The notes: a model not told the origin generated them from the sequence alone. Positions 12,201-21,913 are shown, counted from the first letter of the stretch. The stretch is DNA of 58,500 nucleotides from Mesostigma viride (GCA_009746045.1 RPFO01000670.1:1410454-1468953), one strand, 5' to 3'. Translations and numbers: made by a program.

Positions 12201-14246
12201 TTGGCTGATCTGGCTGCCCTCTTGTCCCCCTACGGCTTTGGGTCATTATCGTGCGCCTCCCCTGCCGTCACGGCTCATCTGGCAACCCATGTTCCGGCGA
12301 CAACATGCATGATCACGCGGCCGCGGTGTGCTGCTACTGGCATCTCCCCGCATGGATACGTCGCATGGGCGCGATGACGTGCACTGAGGCAGGGCGACAG
12401 AATGGATCGCATCGCGCTCAACATGGACCAGCTGCTGGAGCACGTGCACACGCGGGTGAGCGCGCGCGAAATGACCAGCTAGCCAGCCACCTCTAGCTCT
12501 ACGCTTTGTCCAGCGACTGGGGCACGCACGAGAGAGGGTGAACGCGCACACATACACATACAGGGTACAACCATCAATAAGACACTGTAAATAGGACATG
12601 CGTGCAAGCACTAGGATAAATATATCACTGTATCTTAAATGATACTGCCTATCCGGGGCTACACAAGGCTGGGTAAATCAACACAATATTTTCCTGTGGT
12701 GGTGTGGTGTGCTGGGGGGTGGGGTGGGGGGGTTGGGGGGGGGAGGTTGGGGGGCTATATGCTGGCTGTTGTGGACTGAATTACACGTACGCCAGGATGG
12801 CATCCAGTAACCGGGGGTGGTGGCGTGCAGCTACCTGCACGGGCATCACACTTACACTTACCACCTGGCGGGCCCAGAAACCAAAGTGTGTGTTCATGCA
12901 GGGTTCATGCATAAGACTGGCGCACCGCTGGGACATGCCTCACAAGAGCCAGGCAGTGGAAGACCTTTGGGGCTGTGCAGGCACCTTGTTGTGTCACCAG
13001 ATGTCAAGGAGACAACCAGATGTGTCCACGAGAGTAATAGTGTGACAAGATCCCATCCCATCACCCCGTGCGAAGTTAGCGTTTTGTCGTGTCCGGGCCT
13101 GACCTCCCAACACGAGGGCTTGATCTGCAAGTTGGCATCTACTAATGGAAGCATAGCTGCCATACATATCTGACATGTGCACTAACCTGGGTGCATGGAT
13201 CATAAGCGTGCTGCTTCCCCTGCGTGCAGACGTCGCTGGAGGTCTTTGTGGTGGAGAGCTTCTACGAGATGCCGTTTGAGGAGCAGGTAAGGCTGCCACA
13301 TGGCACGTTGTGGTGGCGAAAAGGTAGCCAGCTTATCTTGATTCCAGCTAGGAAAGAACAAGGACATTGCACATACATGTCCTCGCCTTTCCCAAGGATA
13401 TCATTTGCTACTTAATACCATATCATTTGCTACTTAATACCATATCATTTGCTACTACCATGTGCAACAGCCCACAATGCTCAGGCTCTGGCCGCTTTCA
13501 GTGAACTAGCTTTGGATCAGCTCCTAGACACAAATGTGTGTCTTTCTGGCATAGTAGGCTTCTGCTGATCAAGCTGACTGGATATCACATGCGTTGTGGA
13601 CATTGTTTGGCGAACTAAATCGATTGGAACTGGTGGCAGTGTTCAAGCTTCTTTCTAGAAAATTGCTTCATCACCAGCTAGGCACCACTGACATGGTAGT
13701 AAATGAGCTTCGCCAAATCAACGGCATATTGCTAGCCGTAAACGGACTATCACAATCTACGGTTGCTGCTTGGGTCTGTTTCCCATGCATGGCTTGATCT
13801 GCTCTGCACGCACACACCGGCAGGTGACCCTGTTCTCCCTGACGGACATCATGGTGCTGCCCTATGGCGCCGCGCTGACCAACACGGTGTTCATGGCGAG
13901 GGGCGCGTTCGTGGTGGAGATGTCCCCCTTGTGCCTCCCCTCATCCTGGCCATCCCAGAAACAGGTCTGCCACGGCCACATCAAGCATTCCTCTGGGGAG
14001 GCGGCTTGCTGGGAGGATGGCGGAATGATGGATGCAAGGGAGCTGGGGTATCACTACCTGTCGGGCTTTGTCAACACGCCAGAAGACGGCTGTTTATGCC
14101 AGCCAGGCTACACGAATGAATGGAACTGCCCTCCTGATGCGTACAATTTGAACTACTACCTGCGCTTGACTGACTTCCAAGCCGTCCTGCAGAAGATAGA
14201 CAAGGAAGCAATGGAACGGGGCTGCACTTCATTTCACAAAAGTTAA
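6298..14246 (+). CDS. GT61-family-like type II membrane glycosyltransferase (7 exons)
   Basis: Proposed exons: 6298-6547, 7015-7433, 8605-9174, 10697-10930 (or from 10694), 12393-12455, 13230-13286 and 13824-14246. All have GT/AG borders with matching phases (1, then 0 throughout), for about 671 residues. Exon 1 has a basic tail (DRRRRPEPP) and one hydrophobic segment (VIVPLSLILFVIYTAG), a signal anchor typical of Golgi glycosyltransferases. Exon 3 has DNIAHFLHDVAFNPIVAL, matching the N-x-x-HF-x-x-D region of GT61/EOGT-like enzymes. Exons 4-5 join as LAVYNR/GDRMDRIALN. Exon 7 has PYGAALTNTVFM and FVVEMSPL, matching the GT61 HGAxLTN..F..P.....E block with PYG in place of HG. Several N-x-S/T sites are present. 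Donor and acceptor sugars cannot be told. Exons 5 and 6 are very short (63 and 57 bp); the borders of exon 4 are the least certain. Confidence 0.78.
7421..7895 (+). repeat. 38-bp minisatellite starting at the exon 2 / intron 2 border of the GT61-like gene
   Basis: About twelve units of 38 bp (core CTACGTCTGCGTTGACGTAC plus TTGTGTAGTTGCTGTGG). The first unit overlaps the end of exon 2, so every unit carries a copy of the 5' splice site context GTTGAC/GTACGT. Units differ by a few substitutions. Confidence 0.9.
7896..8604 (+). other. Remainder of GT61 intron 2, no feature
   Basis: Non-coding, G-rich and C-rich by turns (G-rich near 8050, C-rich near 8500-8520). It ends with a pyrimidine tract and CAG at 8602-8604. 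Confidence 0.6.
9597..9915 (+). repeat. 49-bp minisatellite in intron 3 of the GT61-like gene
   Basis: About six and a half units beginning CATGACCTCATATTCACGCT and ending TTATTCACGCTCATATT. They are almost identical, so the array is recent. Small frames through it are artefacts. Confidence 0.92.
10503..10622 (+). repeat. CCCAA/CCCCA and CA-rich simple sequence in GT61 intron 3
   Basis: Runs of CCCCAA/CCCCCAC pass into ACACACC repeats just upstream of the exon 4 acceptor. This is low-complexity intronic DNA. Confidence 0.8.
10998..11380 (+). repeat. (GGGT)n microsatellite, about 95 units, in intron 4 of the GT61-like gene
   Basis: A nearly perfect (GGGT)n array of about 380 bp with a single phase slip near 11325. 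It begins about 65 bp after the 5' splice site at 10931. The G runs lie on the coding strand, so the pre-mRNA would carry them. Long Val-Gly-Gly-Trp frames over it are repeat artefacts. Confidence 0.97.
11381..12392 (+). other. Remainder of GT61 intron 4
   Basis: No coding exon recognised. A short tandem motif (CCTCAAGTA..GAAAC) occurs three times near 12110-12185. The intron ends with GGCAG at 12388-12392 before the 63-bp exon 5. Confidence 0.5.
12700..12765 (+). repeat. G-rich low-complexity tract in GT61 intron 5
   Basis: GGTGGTGTGG followed by runs of G. No further meaning was seen. Confidence 0.6.
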
Positions 14247-14451
14247 CCTACTACAGATCTCCAGGCCGGCCACTTGTACTGTACATACCCATACATAGAA
14301 GAGGCAACTTTGTGGACAAACTGTTAGAAAGTTAATAATGTGCATAGTAATATACATTTATGTACATGAAGTGAGACCACTGTACATAGACATTATGATG
14401 CCCGAGATTGAATATACTATAGTATTAAAGAAGGATCGAGCTACCATATTT

Positions 14452-14641
14452 ATACATTTCTTGTTTTTGGTCCATTGGAGTTCCTTCCCACCAAGAGAAA
14501 CATTTATTTTACATTTTTGTGTGCTAGGCTTTATACGGACAGCCTATACCACACCTTCAAACTCAGTGCACATCATTATCAAGTTGGTTATTGTAGCACC
14601 ATGCTGGGGGCCCAGCATACTCGAACACAAGGTGTTGCCCC
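14452..14641 (+). repeat. Repeat block R1, first copy (190 bp)
   Basis: Essentially identical to 15008-15197. Starts ATACATTTCTTG and ends AGGTGTTGCCCC. It lies just downstream of the GT61-like gene. Confidence 0.9.
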
Positions 14642-14668
14642 TCTTAGCAGCGTGGGTGGGTGGGTGGG

Positions 14669-15010
14669 AGCTGAAAAGAGGCCTCCCTACGTCCCCTACA
14701 CCACTCTAAGTACTGACTATCATTCACATTGCGCCACGCAGGCCTGCCGGCTGGCGCAGGTACAAGGTGTACTGACTGCCAATCACAGTTGCGCCACGCC
14801 TGGCGGCTGGCGCAGGTAACAAGGTCTAGTGACGTACGTTAGAAGCTACCTAGGCCTGCACTCCGGAACCACACTCAGCCTCGGCACAAAACAGGGCCGG
14901 CCGGTGCAGTACCCTCGTGACAAGCGCTAGTCTTACGCTACCTACGGCAGGTCGGTCCCCTTTGAGCCCGTCCACGCGTCATATATAAAATGAGCGAAGC
15001 TCAGCAAATA
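14669..15010 (+). repeat. Repeat block R2, first copy (342 bp)
   Basis: Matches 16239-16580 with one difference seen (G near 14830, A near 16390). Inside it a segment of about 60 bp ending CTGGCGCAGGTA is itself present twice. The block ends with CATATATAAAATGAGC, a TATA-like sequence, but no gene follows it. Confidence 0.9.
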
Positions 15011-15197
15011 CATTTCTTGTTTTTGGTCCATTGGAGTTCCTTCCCACCAAGAGAAACATTTATTTTACATTTTTGTGTGCTAGGCTTTATACGGACAGCC
15101 TATACCACACCTTCAAACTCAGTGCACATCATTATCAAGTTGGTTATTGTAGCACCATGCTGGGGGCCCAGCATACTCGAACACAAGGTGTTGCCCC
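15008..15197 (+). repeat. Repeat block R1, second copy
   Basis: Second copy of 14452-14641, directly abutting (3-bp overlap) the end of the first R2. The order is R1, 27-bp spacer, R2, R1, 1041-bp unique DNA, R2. Confidence 0.9.
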
Positions 15198-16238
15198 CAC
15201 ACCTCCTTCCTGGCCACCAAGGCTGTCGCCAACCTTGGTGCCGATTTTCTTTCCGCCCATGGCCCCCCTCCTGCACGCTGCCACGGCTGTACTGCCGCCC
15301 CCGTGTGGCCGCTACGGTTTCCCGGCGGACGCAGGGCGGCACCCATGTCGTTCCCCCCGTTAGGGGGGCGGTTTCCAGCGGCTGCTCATTAGGCCTTACG
15401 CCCCCGGACCGTCTCTCACAAGCCCAGGACCCATCACCAGCCCCACCCCCGAGGCTGGGATTTCCCGGCATTGAAACCTTTGTGGCGATAGGCCCTCTAC
15501 CCTACCAAGGCCTTGGCTTGGAAACTGCTTAGCCAAGGCCCTGACCAGGGCTTGTGTTGTTGTAGGAAATTTTTTATGGCATAGATATGCCCCCCTGGCT
15601 GAACCGAACTCTTTATCGCTTTTCCTATAATGCATCATACAGGATAAAAACAAGGCGATAAAACAGCAAGAATTTCAGCCCCGCCAGGCGAACATTCTTT
15701 GCTGAACAACTGGGCAATGATGGAGAGCGCGCTCCTCCCACCAAGATTCGCTCCAGCCCCGCATCCTCCCCGAAACTCCCGTCTGGCCACAGGCCGAAAG
15801 ATCGGGTCCGCTGTCAGGCTCCTGGCAGTTATGGGCTACCCTGGCACCCCGCGCTAGCCATCTCCACGTTTAAGGCAGATTCGCCTCCACCTGTGATTCT
15901 TTCCACCGTAGCCGCTGGCCCTGGCCTGTATGGCTCCTTCCCTGACGTTGTCCGACTAAAATCGCAGCTTCCCCAGTGTCAGGAAGCCGCTTGCCGCACC
16001 CAGGGGTAGAGGGGAATCGTCAGTGGGCCCAGCGCCGGAAATCACACCATTTTACTCAAAACGTAGAGCCCCCCACCCAACAACCATTACCGTGGCCTGT
16101 AACGGTGGGTGGCGAACATAAAGACCTTTATTCCAGGCCTCTCCACGCCCGGAGAGGCCGATAGCATCGTCTTACATTCAGCGCAGCCGCCATAGCGGCC
16201 AGCCGACCTTGCCAGCAAATGCTGGGATCAAGATGCGA
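15198..16238 (+). other. Unique segment between R1 and R2, no gene seen
   Basis: GC-rich and without a convincing frame. A hairpin-forming sequence, GGCCTCTCC..GGAGAGGCC, lies at 16136-16159. This segment is missing from the first R1-R2 unit, where only 27 bp separate the two blocks. Confidence 0.5.
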
Positions 16239-16580
16239 AGCTGAAAAGAGGCCTCCCTACGTCCCCTACACCACTCTAAGTACTGACTATCATTCACATT
16301 GCGCCACGCAGGCCTGCCGGCTGGCGCAGGTACAAGGTGTACTGACTGCCAATCACAGTTGCGCCACGCCTGGCGGCTGGCGCAGGTAACAAGGTCTAAT
16401 GACGTACGTTAGAAGCTACCTAGGCCTGCACTCCGGAACCACACTCAGCCTCGGCACAAAACAGGGCCGGCCGGTGCAGTACCCTCGTGACAAGCGCTAG
16501 TCTTACGCTACCTACGGCAGGTCGGTCCCCTTTGAGCCCGTCCACGCGTCATATATAAAATGAGCGAAGCTCAGCAAATA
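16239..16580 (+). repeat. Repeat block R2, second copy
   Basis: Second copy of 14669-15010. Confidence 0.9.
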
Positions 16581-17058
16581 TATTGGATATCCCCATTCCC
16601 CCTGGGTGTGCATATTAATTATGTTTTGCGGTCAGTAGTACATGCATGGCAATATTGCATGCTGCCGCATGCATGGCATGCATGCATGCACTGATGTCAT
16701 GACTCATGAGTGGCAAAACGCTGCTCATGTACGTGCACATCACCTGCATGTGGTATCAATGCATCAGCTGGGGGCTACAGACTGAATGACCCATTGAGAT
16801 CGACAGCCTGCACCAATCATTATTTAAGTACGTGCATATACTGGCCTGCGCTGGTTGTCTCCTTGATATAATTAGCATGTGCATATAACTACACTGTAGC
16901 ATGTGGCCCACACCTACTATGCGCATGTGCGCCTATGATGGGACTCGATCCCCACGGATGAATTTCTAGCCAAGCTTTGCCTATATGCAGAGAGCTACTC
17001 TCTGCTGAGACGCCATGCATTGTTTATTAGCCATAATGATCTTCCACTCTATGTCCGC
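16581..17058. other. AT-rich intergenic DNA with ATGC-rich palindromic runs
   Basis: GCATGCATGCATGC runs near 16660-16690. No gene seen. Confidence 0.5.
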
Positions 17059-17215
17059 ACCTTACGGCTGCTAGAATACATAATGGTGCAGCTAGGTGCA
17101 CTTTGTGCACCCAGAGCAGGCCGGTGTCGTTTACACCCTACCCTTGCAGGAAGTAGCCCAGAATGTATTCAAAGCCGGATATGCATGCGCCCCTTCTCAG
17201 GGATAAGTAAGTAAG
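17059..17215 (+). repeat. Dispersed retroelement fragment, copy 1
   Basis: Contains GGTGCACTTTGTGCACCCAG and GCCCCTTCTCAGGG. A related sequence lies on the minus strand at 33770-33925, and a shorter one at 48430-48540. Its match stops before the TTAAT tail. It is a fragment of a dispersed LINE or SINE. Confidence 0.55.
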
Positions 17216-17303
17216 TACTTGTGTGTCATGTGCGCATGATGGGCATGGCGCCACGGAGTACTATCTATCTATGCTATATAATCTTGAGCATTAGAAAAAT
17301 AAG

Positions 17304-17874
17304 TGTTACGTCGCGTAACAATTCGTTGTAGTTACGGACGTAAATTAGGTCCTTGGCCTCGGTTGTTCCTAGGTTACGTGCAGTTCTAGTTTGGACATGA
17401 TTGTCCCCGTAACAGTACTGTGGTATAGTGGGTGCCTTTGGGCGCCGCGCCGCGTACTATATTAGTGGTCCTTATCCTTTTGTAGAATGTAGTGGACAGG
17501 CGTGCATCTGTGCACCTGCTTGTGTTTCTGTGTTTCTGCAGGCGAGGGCCAGGTCGGCCCAAGCCTGTTGGACCGTTGGTGACCATTTATGCACGTTCCA
17601 CTCCTTGTGTGGTCACTCGGCGTGTGTTAAATGAATTAGCACATATTAGCTTGGGTCACGGCAGTTTAGTTGTGTTTCCTTCCTCTTTTCCTGGAGTAAA
17701 CGGGTTTGATTAAATGGCCTATGGCGTATTACAGTAGTACATATGTAAATGCATTGAGATCTGGTTCGTCTCGGTCGTCTTTCGCTAGGGGTGTAAATAG
17801 AAGCAGCCTCACTAGTTTAGGTAGAATCAGGACAGGTAGAGGTAGAGGTGGCGGCCGAGGCTTGCGGCGTAACA
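17304..17874 (+). repeat. LTR A: 5' LTR of the outer retrotransposon
   Basis: 571 bp with inverted ends TGTTACG..CGTAACA. A TATA-like ACTATATTAG lies at about 17456-17465 and a TGTAAATG (algal-type polyadenylation signal TGTAA) near 17751. It differs from LTR D at two positions seen (CCCAAGCC against CCCGAGCC; GTAGAATC against GTAGTATC). Confidence 0.97.
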
Positions 17875-18020
17875 ATGGACTCGGAGGTAGTTTAGATAGA
17901 GAGCGAGACGACGATCCTTGGCAACATACGTCATTGAATCAACCCTTCCGCGGCTGGGAAAAAGAAGACGACACGTACTTGACAGGTAATGGGCGGGTCG
18001 CCGTCAAGCTAGGAGGATAG
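17721..18020 (+). CDS. Small RGG-box ORF spanning the LTR / internal border (outer copy)
   Basis: ATG at 17721, 99 residues. The first half is encoded by the LTR and the rest by internal sequence. It has a glycine/arginine cluster (GRGRGGGRGLRR) like RGG-box RNA-binding segments, then an acidic tail. The same ORF with two substitutions is at 20747-21046. If transcription starts near the TATA-like site in the LTR, it would be the first ORF of the element's RNA. A GTAATG donor-like site near 17985 leaves open that this is an exon rather than a complete protein. Function unknown; coding status uncertain. Confidence 0.4.
   Translation: MAYYSSTYVNALRSGSSRSSFARGVNRSSLTSLGRIRTGRGRGGGRGLRRNNGLGGSLDRERDDDPWQHTSLNQPFRGWEKEDDTYLTGNGRVAVKLGG
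17875..17890 (+). promoter_or_regulatory. Possible primer-binding site after LTR A
   Basis: TGGACTCGGAGG starts 2 bases after the LTR end (17876), in the place where minus-strand priming would occur. I could not assign it to a tRNA. Confidence 0.35.
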
Positions 18021-18401
18021 TGCTGCCTGATTCAGGACACGCCCTGCCTAGACGTTAGACCTGCTCGAAGCGGAAAATCCTTTCGTATATAGCTCCTGCT
18101 CCTCGTCTTGTTTCCTTAGAAAGATGGTTTACTGCCGTAGACAGTTGCTGGTTTTGGTTCGACGATAGAGAGACGGCTAGCGTCTCGTAGATTACCCTTT
18201 TTCTGCATCGTGCCTGCTTCGTATTTAGACGACCCTTCGCCGGACGCAGAATTCTTGAAACCGGATACTTACGACCACCTGGCGCTGGAAACATCGTCCC
18301 TACGTGCGTCGTCAATCTGGTTCGGTTTCAGACACCCGAGATAAGTCGCCTTCTCCTCGTTCTCCTCATTTGACTGCTCAAGATCTACCAGGTGCGTTAC
18401 C

Positions 18402-18794
18402 ATGAGCCAACGGCGATCTTTTACTGCTCCTTCCCATTCTTCTAGCGATAATAGTCTAGCTAAATATTACGTAGTGATTACGCCTCAATGGTCCTCCATT
18501 TTCCTTTCTTGGTCCGACGCTAGGAAGATCGTTCAGAATCGTGAATATAACGTAATTAGGTATAAGAAATTTATGTCCTTTGAAGAAGCTCAGCAGTTCC
18601 TTATAGATCATAGCCAAACAGATTTAGGCCTGCATGTACGCCCTACTCCTCATGGTCGCCCTCCAGTAGAAGCTCTAGTCTTTGCTACCCCTCCTTCTTC
18701 TCCCCCTAAACGGGCTGCATCTGCATCTGCTTCAGATACTCCTCTCACTTTGGAGTTTGGTTCCCTATCCATTACTGTTGTTAAAAAGGATTGA
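18402..18794 (+). CDS. Retrotransposon ORF with an RNase H1 N-terminal / viroplasmin-like hybrid-binding domain (outer copy)
   Basis: 130 residues, ATG at 18402, complete. Residues about 22-72 read KYYVVITPQWSSIFLSW, then RYKKFMSFEEAQQFL. This is the pattern of the domain shared by eukaryotic RNase H1 N-termini and the caulimovirus P6/viroplasmin: YYVV..G...GIF.SW, then KKF.S.EEA..F. In RNase H1 this small domain binds RNA:DNA hybrids. The C-terminal half is Pro/Ser/Ala-rich and ends VVKKD. It lies upstream of gag, separated from it by 93 bp in a different frame, and is preserved residue for residue in the inner copy. Domain assignment is by pattern; a role on RNA:DNA hybrids during reverse transcription is inference. 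Confidence 0.75.
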   Translation: MSQRRSFTAPSHSSSDNSLAKYYVVITPQWSSIFLSWSDARKIVQNREYNVIRYKKFMSFEEAQQFLIDHSQTDLGLHVRPTPHGRPPVEALVFATPPSSPPKRAASASASDTPLTLEFGSLSITVVKKD

Positions 18795-18887
18795 TTTTAA
18801 TTTTGTTCCTGCTGCAGACCTTCAAGGTTTTTCCTTTTTCTTTTGTTGCTTTCTTCTTTTGATTCCTATTCCTTTACGTAATTAAAG

Positions 18888-20329
18888 ATGGATCCAGTGG
18901 GTGGAGATATGTCGCCTATACCTACCAATAATAATAATAATAATACTACTAATAACATTAACAATAACAATACTCGTGGTAACCGACGGGACTCCTTGGA
19001 AACGGTACACCATCTCACTCCTCAAGGTATTCTGCGTACCTCACCGCCTTCTCCTGTTGCTGGTGGTCGCCGTCGTCCCTCAATTACCCCACCTACCTAT
19101 GAACAACGTATTTCCCAAGTCAGATTTAGTGAGGAACCTTCTTTCGTTGTGAACCAGGCCCCTGCCCCTTCTGCAACCTTGGCTCACCCCTCCAGCAGGT
19201 CCTCACACACTAACAATGCTCCTAGGCCTCCTTCCCACCCTGTGCCTTCAATGCCTGCTATTAACACGGGTCGTACCTCGGCCCCTGTCGGCCCTTCTGG
19301 GCGCCCTAGTGCAGTCCCCTTTTTCCCACCTGCTTCCTGGTCCTACCCTGAGACGGCCTATGAGGCTGCCCAGGTTCCTACCCGTGTGGCTGATTTAGAA
19401 GTTAATAATGATTTCAGTACCATGCCCCTAGATGATAGGAATTATGATCATTTTGCCTATTCCTCTCTTCGTGAGCAATATACTGTCCCCTTCTCCTATG
19501 GGCACCATCCGGAAACGGTGGCTCCCTCTAGACCCCTACCCAAGACTTTTCCTATCCCTTCCTTCTATCCCGCTTATGTAGCAGTGGAAGATAGTGGCCC
19601 TATGGGAAAAACTGATTCTTCTAATCCCCCTAAGCCTCCTGCTCTTCCCCTCTTTGCCAACCTTCCTAAGCTGGATGTCAAGTCTACCCCTCAACAGTTT
19701 TTCACCTTCATTATGTTGCTCACCCAGAACACAGAGTCCTGGCAGAACCACAATAGGTGGCGCCTCTCTGATGCTGTACTAGTTCCTCATTATCTTACTA
19801 CCTGCATTACTCCTGAACTTGCTAACCTCATCCAGTGTGAGTCTCTTGCCTCTCATGCCTACCCAAACTCTGTAGCAGAATTGTTCAAGCGTTTAGAGAA
19901 CCATTTAGTCCCTCCCGATGCAGATTGGCAGGATAGATTATCCTTTGGCACCTTGCAGCAGGGTACCAAGTCCTTCAAAGAATATATGAAAGAGTTTGAT
20001 GCTCAGATGGTACGAATTAGGGATTTGTCGGGTGCAGAAGTACGTGCTCGCTTCCTTCAGGGCCTCAGTAGACCCTTATTGCGTGAAGTCAAGCGCCAGT
20101 TCTCTGCCTACCGTTTTACTGACCTGCCCCTCAAGCATGTGCGTCAGCATCTTTTACGAGTAGCAGATTTCTTCTCCACACCTTCTCTTCCTACCCGTTC
20201 CCGTATTAATAATATAAGCCTTACCCCTGAGGAGGAGAACTCCTATGTAGAAGAATTAGATATCTGTGTGACTGACCTTTCAGCTCTGGATGTCTCTCAT
20301 ATTACCTGCTATCATTGTAAGGAAGTAGG
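18888..20329 (+). pseudogene. gag: gag (outer copy), 5' part, interrupted in the zinc knuckle
   Basis: ATG at 18888, about 480 residues before the interruption. It starts with a poly-Asn run (NNNNNN), then a Pro/Ser-rich region, then a retrotransposon Gag core (about residues 255-430: FANLPKL, QQFFTFIMLL, WRLSDAVL, LFKRLENHLVPP, FKEYMKEFDAQM, RARFLQGL). The CCHC knuckle begins CYHCKEVG and is cut by the inner element after GTAGG. The remaining part resumes at 37917-38210 (GHLKREC and a Pro-rich tail). The frame is open up to the interruption. Confidence 0.9.
20325..20329 (+). repeat. Target-site duplication GTAGG, left copy
   Basis: GTAGG at 20325-20329 and again at 37917-37921 flanks the inner element. 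The uninterrupted site GAAGTAGGTCACC is seen in the inner copy near 23346-23358. Confidence 0.95.
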
Positions 20330-20900
20330 TGTTACGTCGCGTAACAATTCGTTGTAGTTACGGACGTAAATTAGGTCCTTGGCCTCGGTTGTTCCTAGGT
20401 TACGTGCAGTTCTAGTTTGGACATGATTGTCCCCGTAACAGTACTGTGGTATAGTGGGTGCCTTTGGGCGCCGCGCCGCGTACTATATTAGTGGTCCTTA
20501 TCCTTTTGTAGAATGTAGTGGACAGGCGTGCATCTGTGCACCTGCTTGTGTTTCTGTGTTTCTGCAGGCGAGGGCCAGGTCGGCCCGAGCCTGTTGGACC
20601 GTTGGTGACCATTTATGCACGTTCCACTCCTTGTGTGGTCACTCGGCGTGTGTTAAATGAATTAGCACATATTAGCTTGGGTCACGGCAGTTTAGTTGTG
20701 TTTCCTTCCTCTTTTCCTGGAGTAAACGGGTTTGATTAAATGGCCTATGGCGTATTACAGTAGTACATATGTAAATGCATTGAGATCTGGTTCGTCTCGG
20801 TCGTCTTTCGCTAGGGGTGTAAATAGAAGCAGCCTCACTAGTTTAGGTAGTATCAGGACAGGTAGAGGTAGAGGTGGCGGCCGAGGCTTGCGGCGTAACA
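20330..20900 (+). repeat. LTR B: 5' LTR of the inner retrotransposon
   Basis: 571 bp with the same ends as LTR A. Carries CCCGAGCC and GTAGTATC, like LTR D. Confidence 0.97.
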
Positions 20901-21046
20901 ATGGACTCGGAGGTAGTTTAGATAGAGAGCGAGACGACGATCCTTTGCAACATACGTCATTGAATCAACCCTTCCGCGGCTGGGAAAAAGAAGACGACAC
21001 GTACTTGACAGGTAATGGGCGGGTCGCCGTCAAGCTAGGAGGATAG
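20747..21046 (+). CDS. Small RGG-box ORF spanning the LTR / internal border (inner copy)
   Basis: Same as 17721-18020 with Ser for Arg in LGSIRTGRG and Leu for Trp in DDDPLQ. The frame is conserved in both copies, but the copies are so young that this is weak evidence for selection. Confidence 0.4.
   Translation: MAYYSSTYVNALRSGSSRSSFARGVNRSSLTSLGSIRTGRGRGGGRGLRRNNGLGGSLDRERDDDPLQHTSLNQPFRGWEKEDDTYLTGNGRVAVKLGG
20901..20916 (+). promoter_or_regulatory. Possible primer-binding site after LTR B
   Basis: TGGACTCGGAGG beginning at 20902; see the equivalent site after LTR A. Confidence 0.35.
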
Positions 21047-21427
21047 TGCTGCCTGATTCAGGACACGCCCTGCCTAGACGTTAGACCTGCTCGAAGCGGA
21101 AAATCCTTTCGTATATAGCTCCTGCTCCTCGTCTTGTTTCCTTAGAAAGATGGTTTACTGCCGTAGACAGTTGCTGGTTTTGGTTCGACGATAGAGAGAC
21201 GGCTAGCGTCTCGTAGATTACCCTTTTTCTGCATCGTGCCTGCTTCGTATTTAGACGACCCTTCGCCGGACGCAGAATTCTTGAAACCGGATACTTACGA
21301 CCACCTGGCGCTGGAAACATCGTCCCTACGTGCGTCGTCAATCTGGTTCGGTTTCAGACACCCGAGATAAGTCGCCTTCTCCTCGTTCTCCTCATTTGAC
21401 TGCTCAAGATCTACCAGGTGCGTTACC

Positions 21428-21820
21428 ATGAGCCAACGGCGATCTTTTACTGCTCCTTCCCATTCTTCTAGCGATAATAGTCTAGCTAAATATTACGTAG
21501 TGATTACGCCTCAATGGTCCTCCATTTTCCTTTCTTGGTCCGACGCTAGGAAGATCGTTCAGAATCGTGAATATAACGTAATTAGGTATAAGAAATTTAT
21601 GTCCTTTGAAGAAGCTCAGCAGTTCCTTATAGATCATAGCCAAACAGATTTAGGCCTGCATGTACGCCCTACTCCTCATGGTCGCCCTCCAGTAGAAGCT
21701 CTAGTCTTTGCTACCCCTCCTTCTTCTCCCCCTAAACGGGCTGCATCTGCATCTGCTTCAGATACTCCTCTCACTTTGGAGTTTGGTTCCCTATCCATTA
21801 CTGTTGTTAAAAAGGATTGA
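21428..21820 (+). CDS. Retrotransposon ORF with an RNase H1 N-terminal / viroplasmin-like hybrid-binding domain (inner copy)
   Basis: Identical at protein level to the ORF at 18402-18794 and complete. It stands between the leader and gag, with its own ATG and stop, so it is not translated as part of the Gag-Pol frame unless by reinitiation or leaky scanning. In other retroelements and caulimoviruses this domain is found fused to RNase H or inside a translation transactivator. A free-standing ORF before gag is an arrangement I do not recognise. Confidence 0.75.
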   Translation: MSQRRSFTAPSHSSSDNSLAKYYVVITPQWSSIFLSWSDARKIVQNREYNVIRYKKFMSFEEAQQFLIDHSQTDLGLHVRPTPHGRPPVEALVFATPPSSPPKRAASASASDTPLTLEFGSLSITVVKKD

Positions 21821-21913
21821 TTTTAATTTTGTTCCTGCTGCAGACCTTCAAGGTTTTTCCTTTTTCTTTTGTTGCTTTCTTCTTTTGATTCCTATTCCTT
21901 TACGTAATTAAAG

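Noticed and set aside
14669-16580. R2 copies as LTRs of a small non-autonomous LTR element
   Set aside because: No TG..CA ends at the repeat borders, no target duplication, and R1 is also duplicated outside; a tandem duplication explains it better.
16930-17010. tRNA-like T-arm (GGGATCGAGTCCC on the minus strand)
   Set aside because: The T-stem pairs only partly and no acceptor or anticodon arm could be drawn; at most a tRNA-derived repeat remnant.
18055-18315. Minus-strand 86-codon frame in the retrotransposon leader (also 21081-21341)
   Set aside because: No motif; lies in the untranslated leader opposite the expected sense of transcription. Identity between copies reflects their youth.
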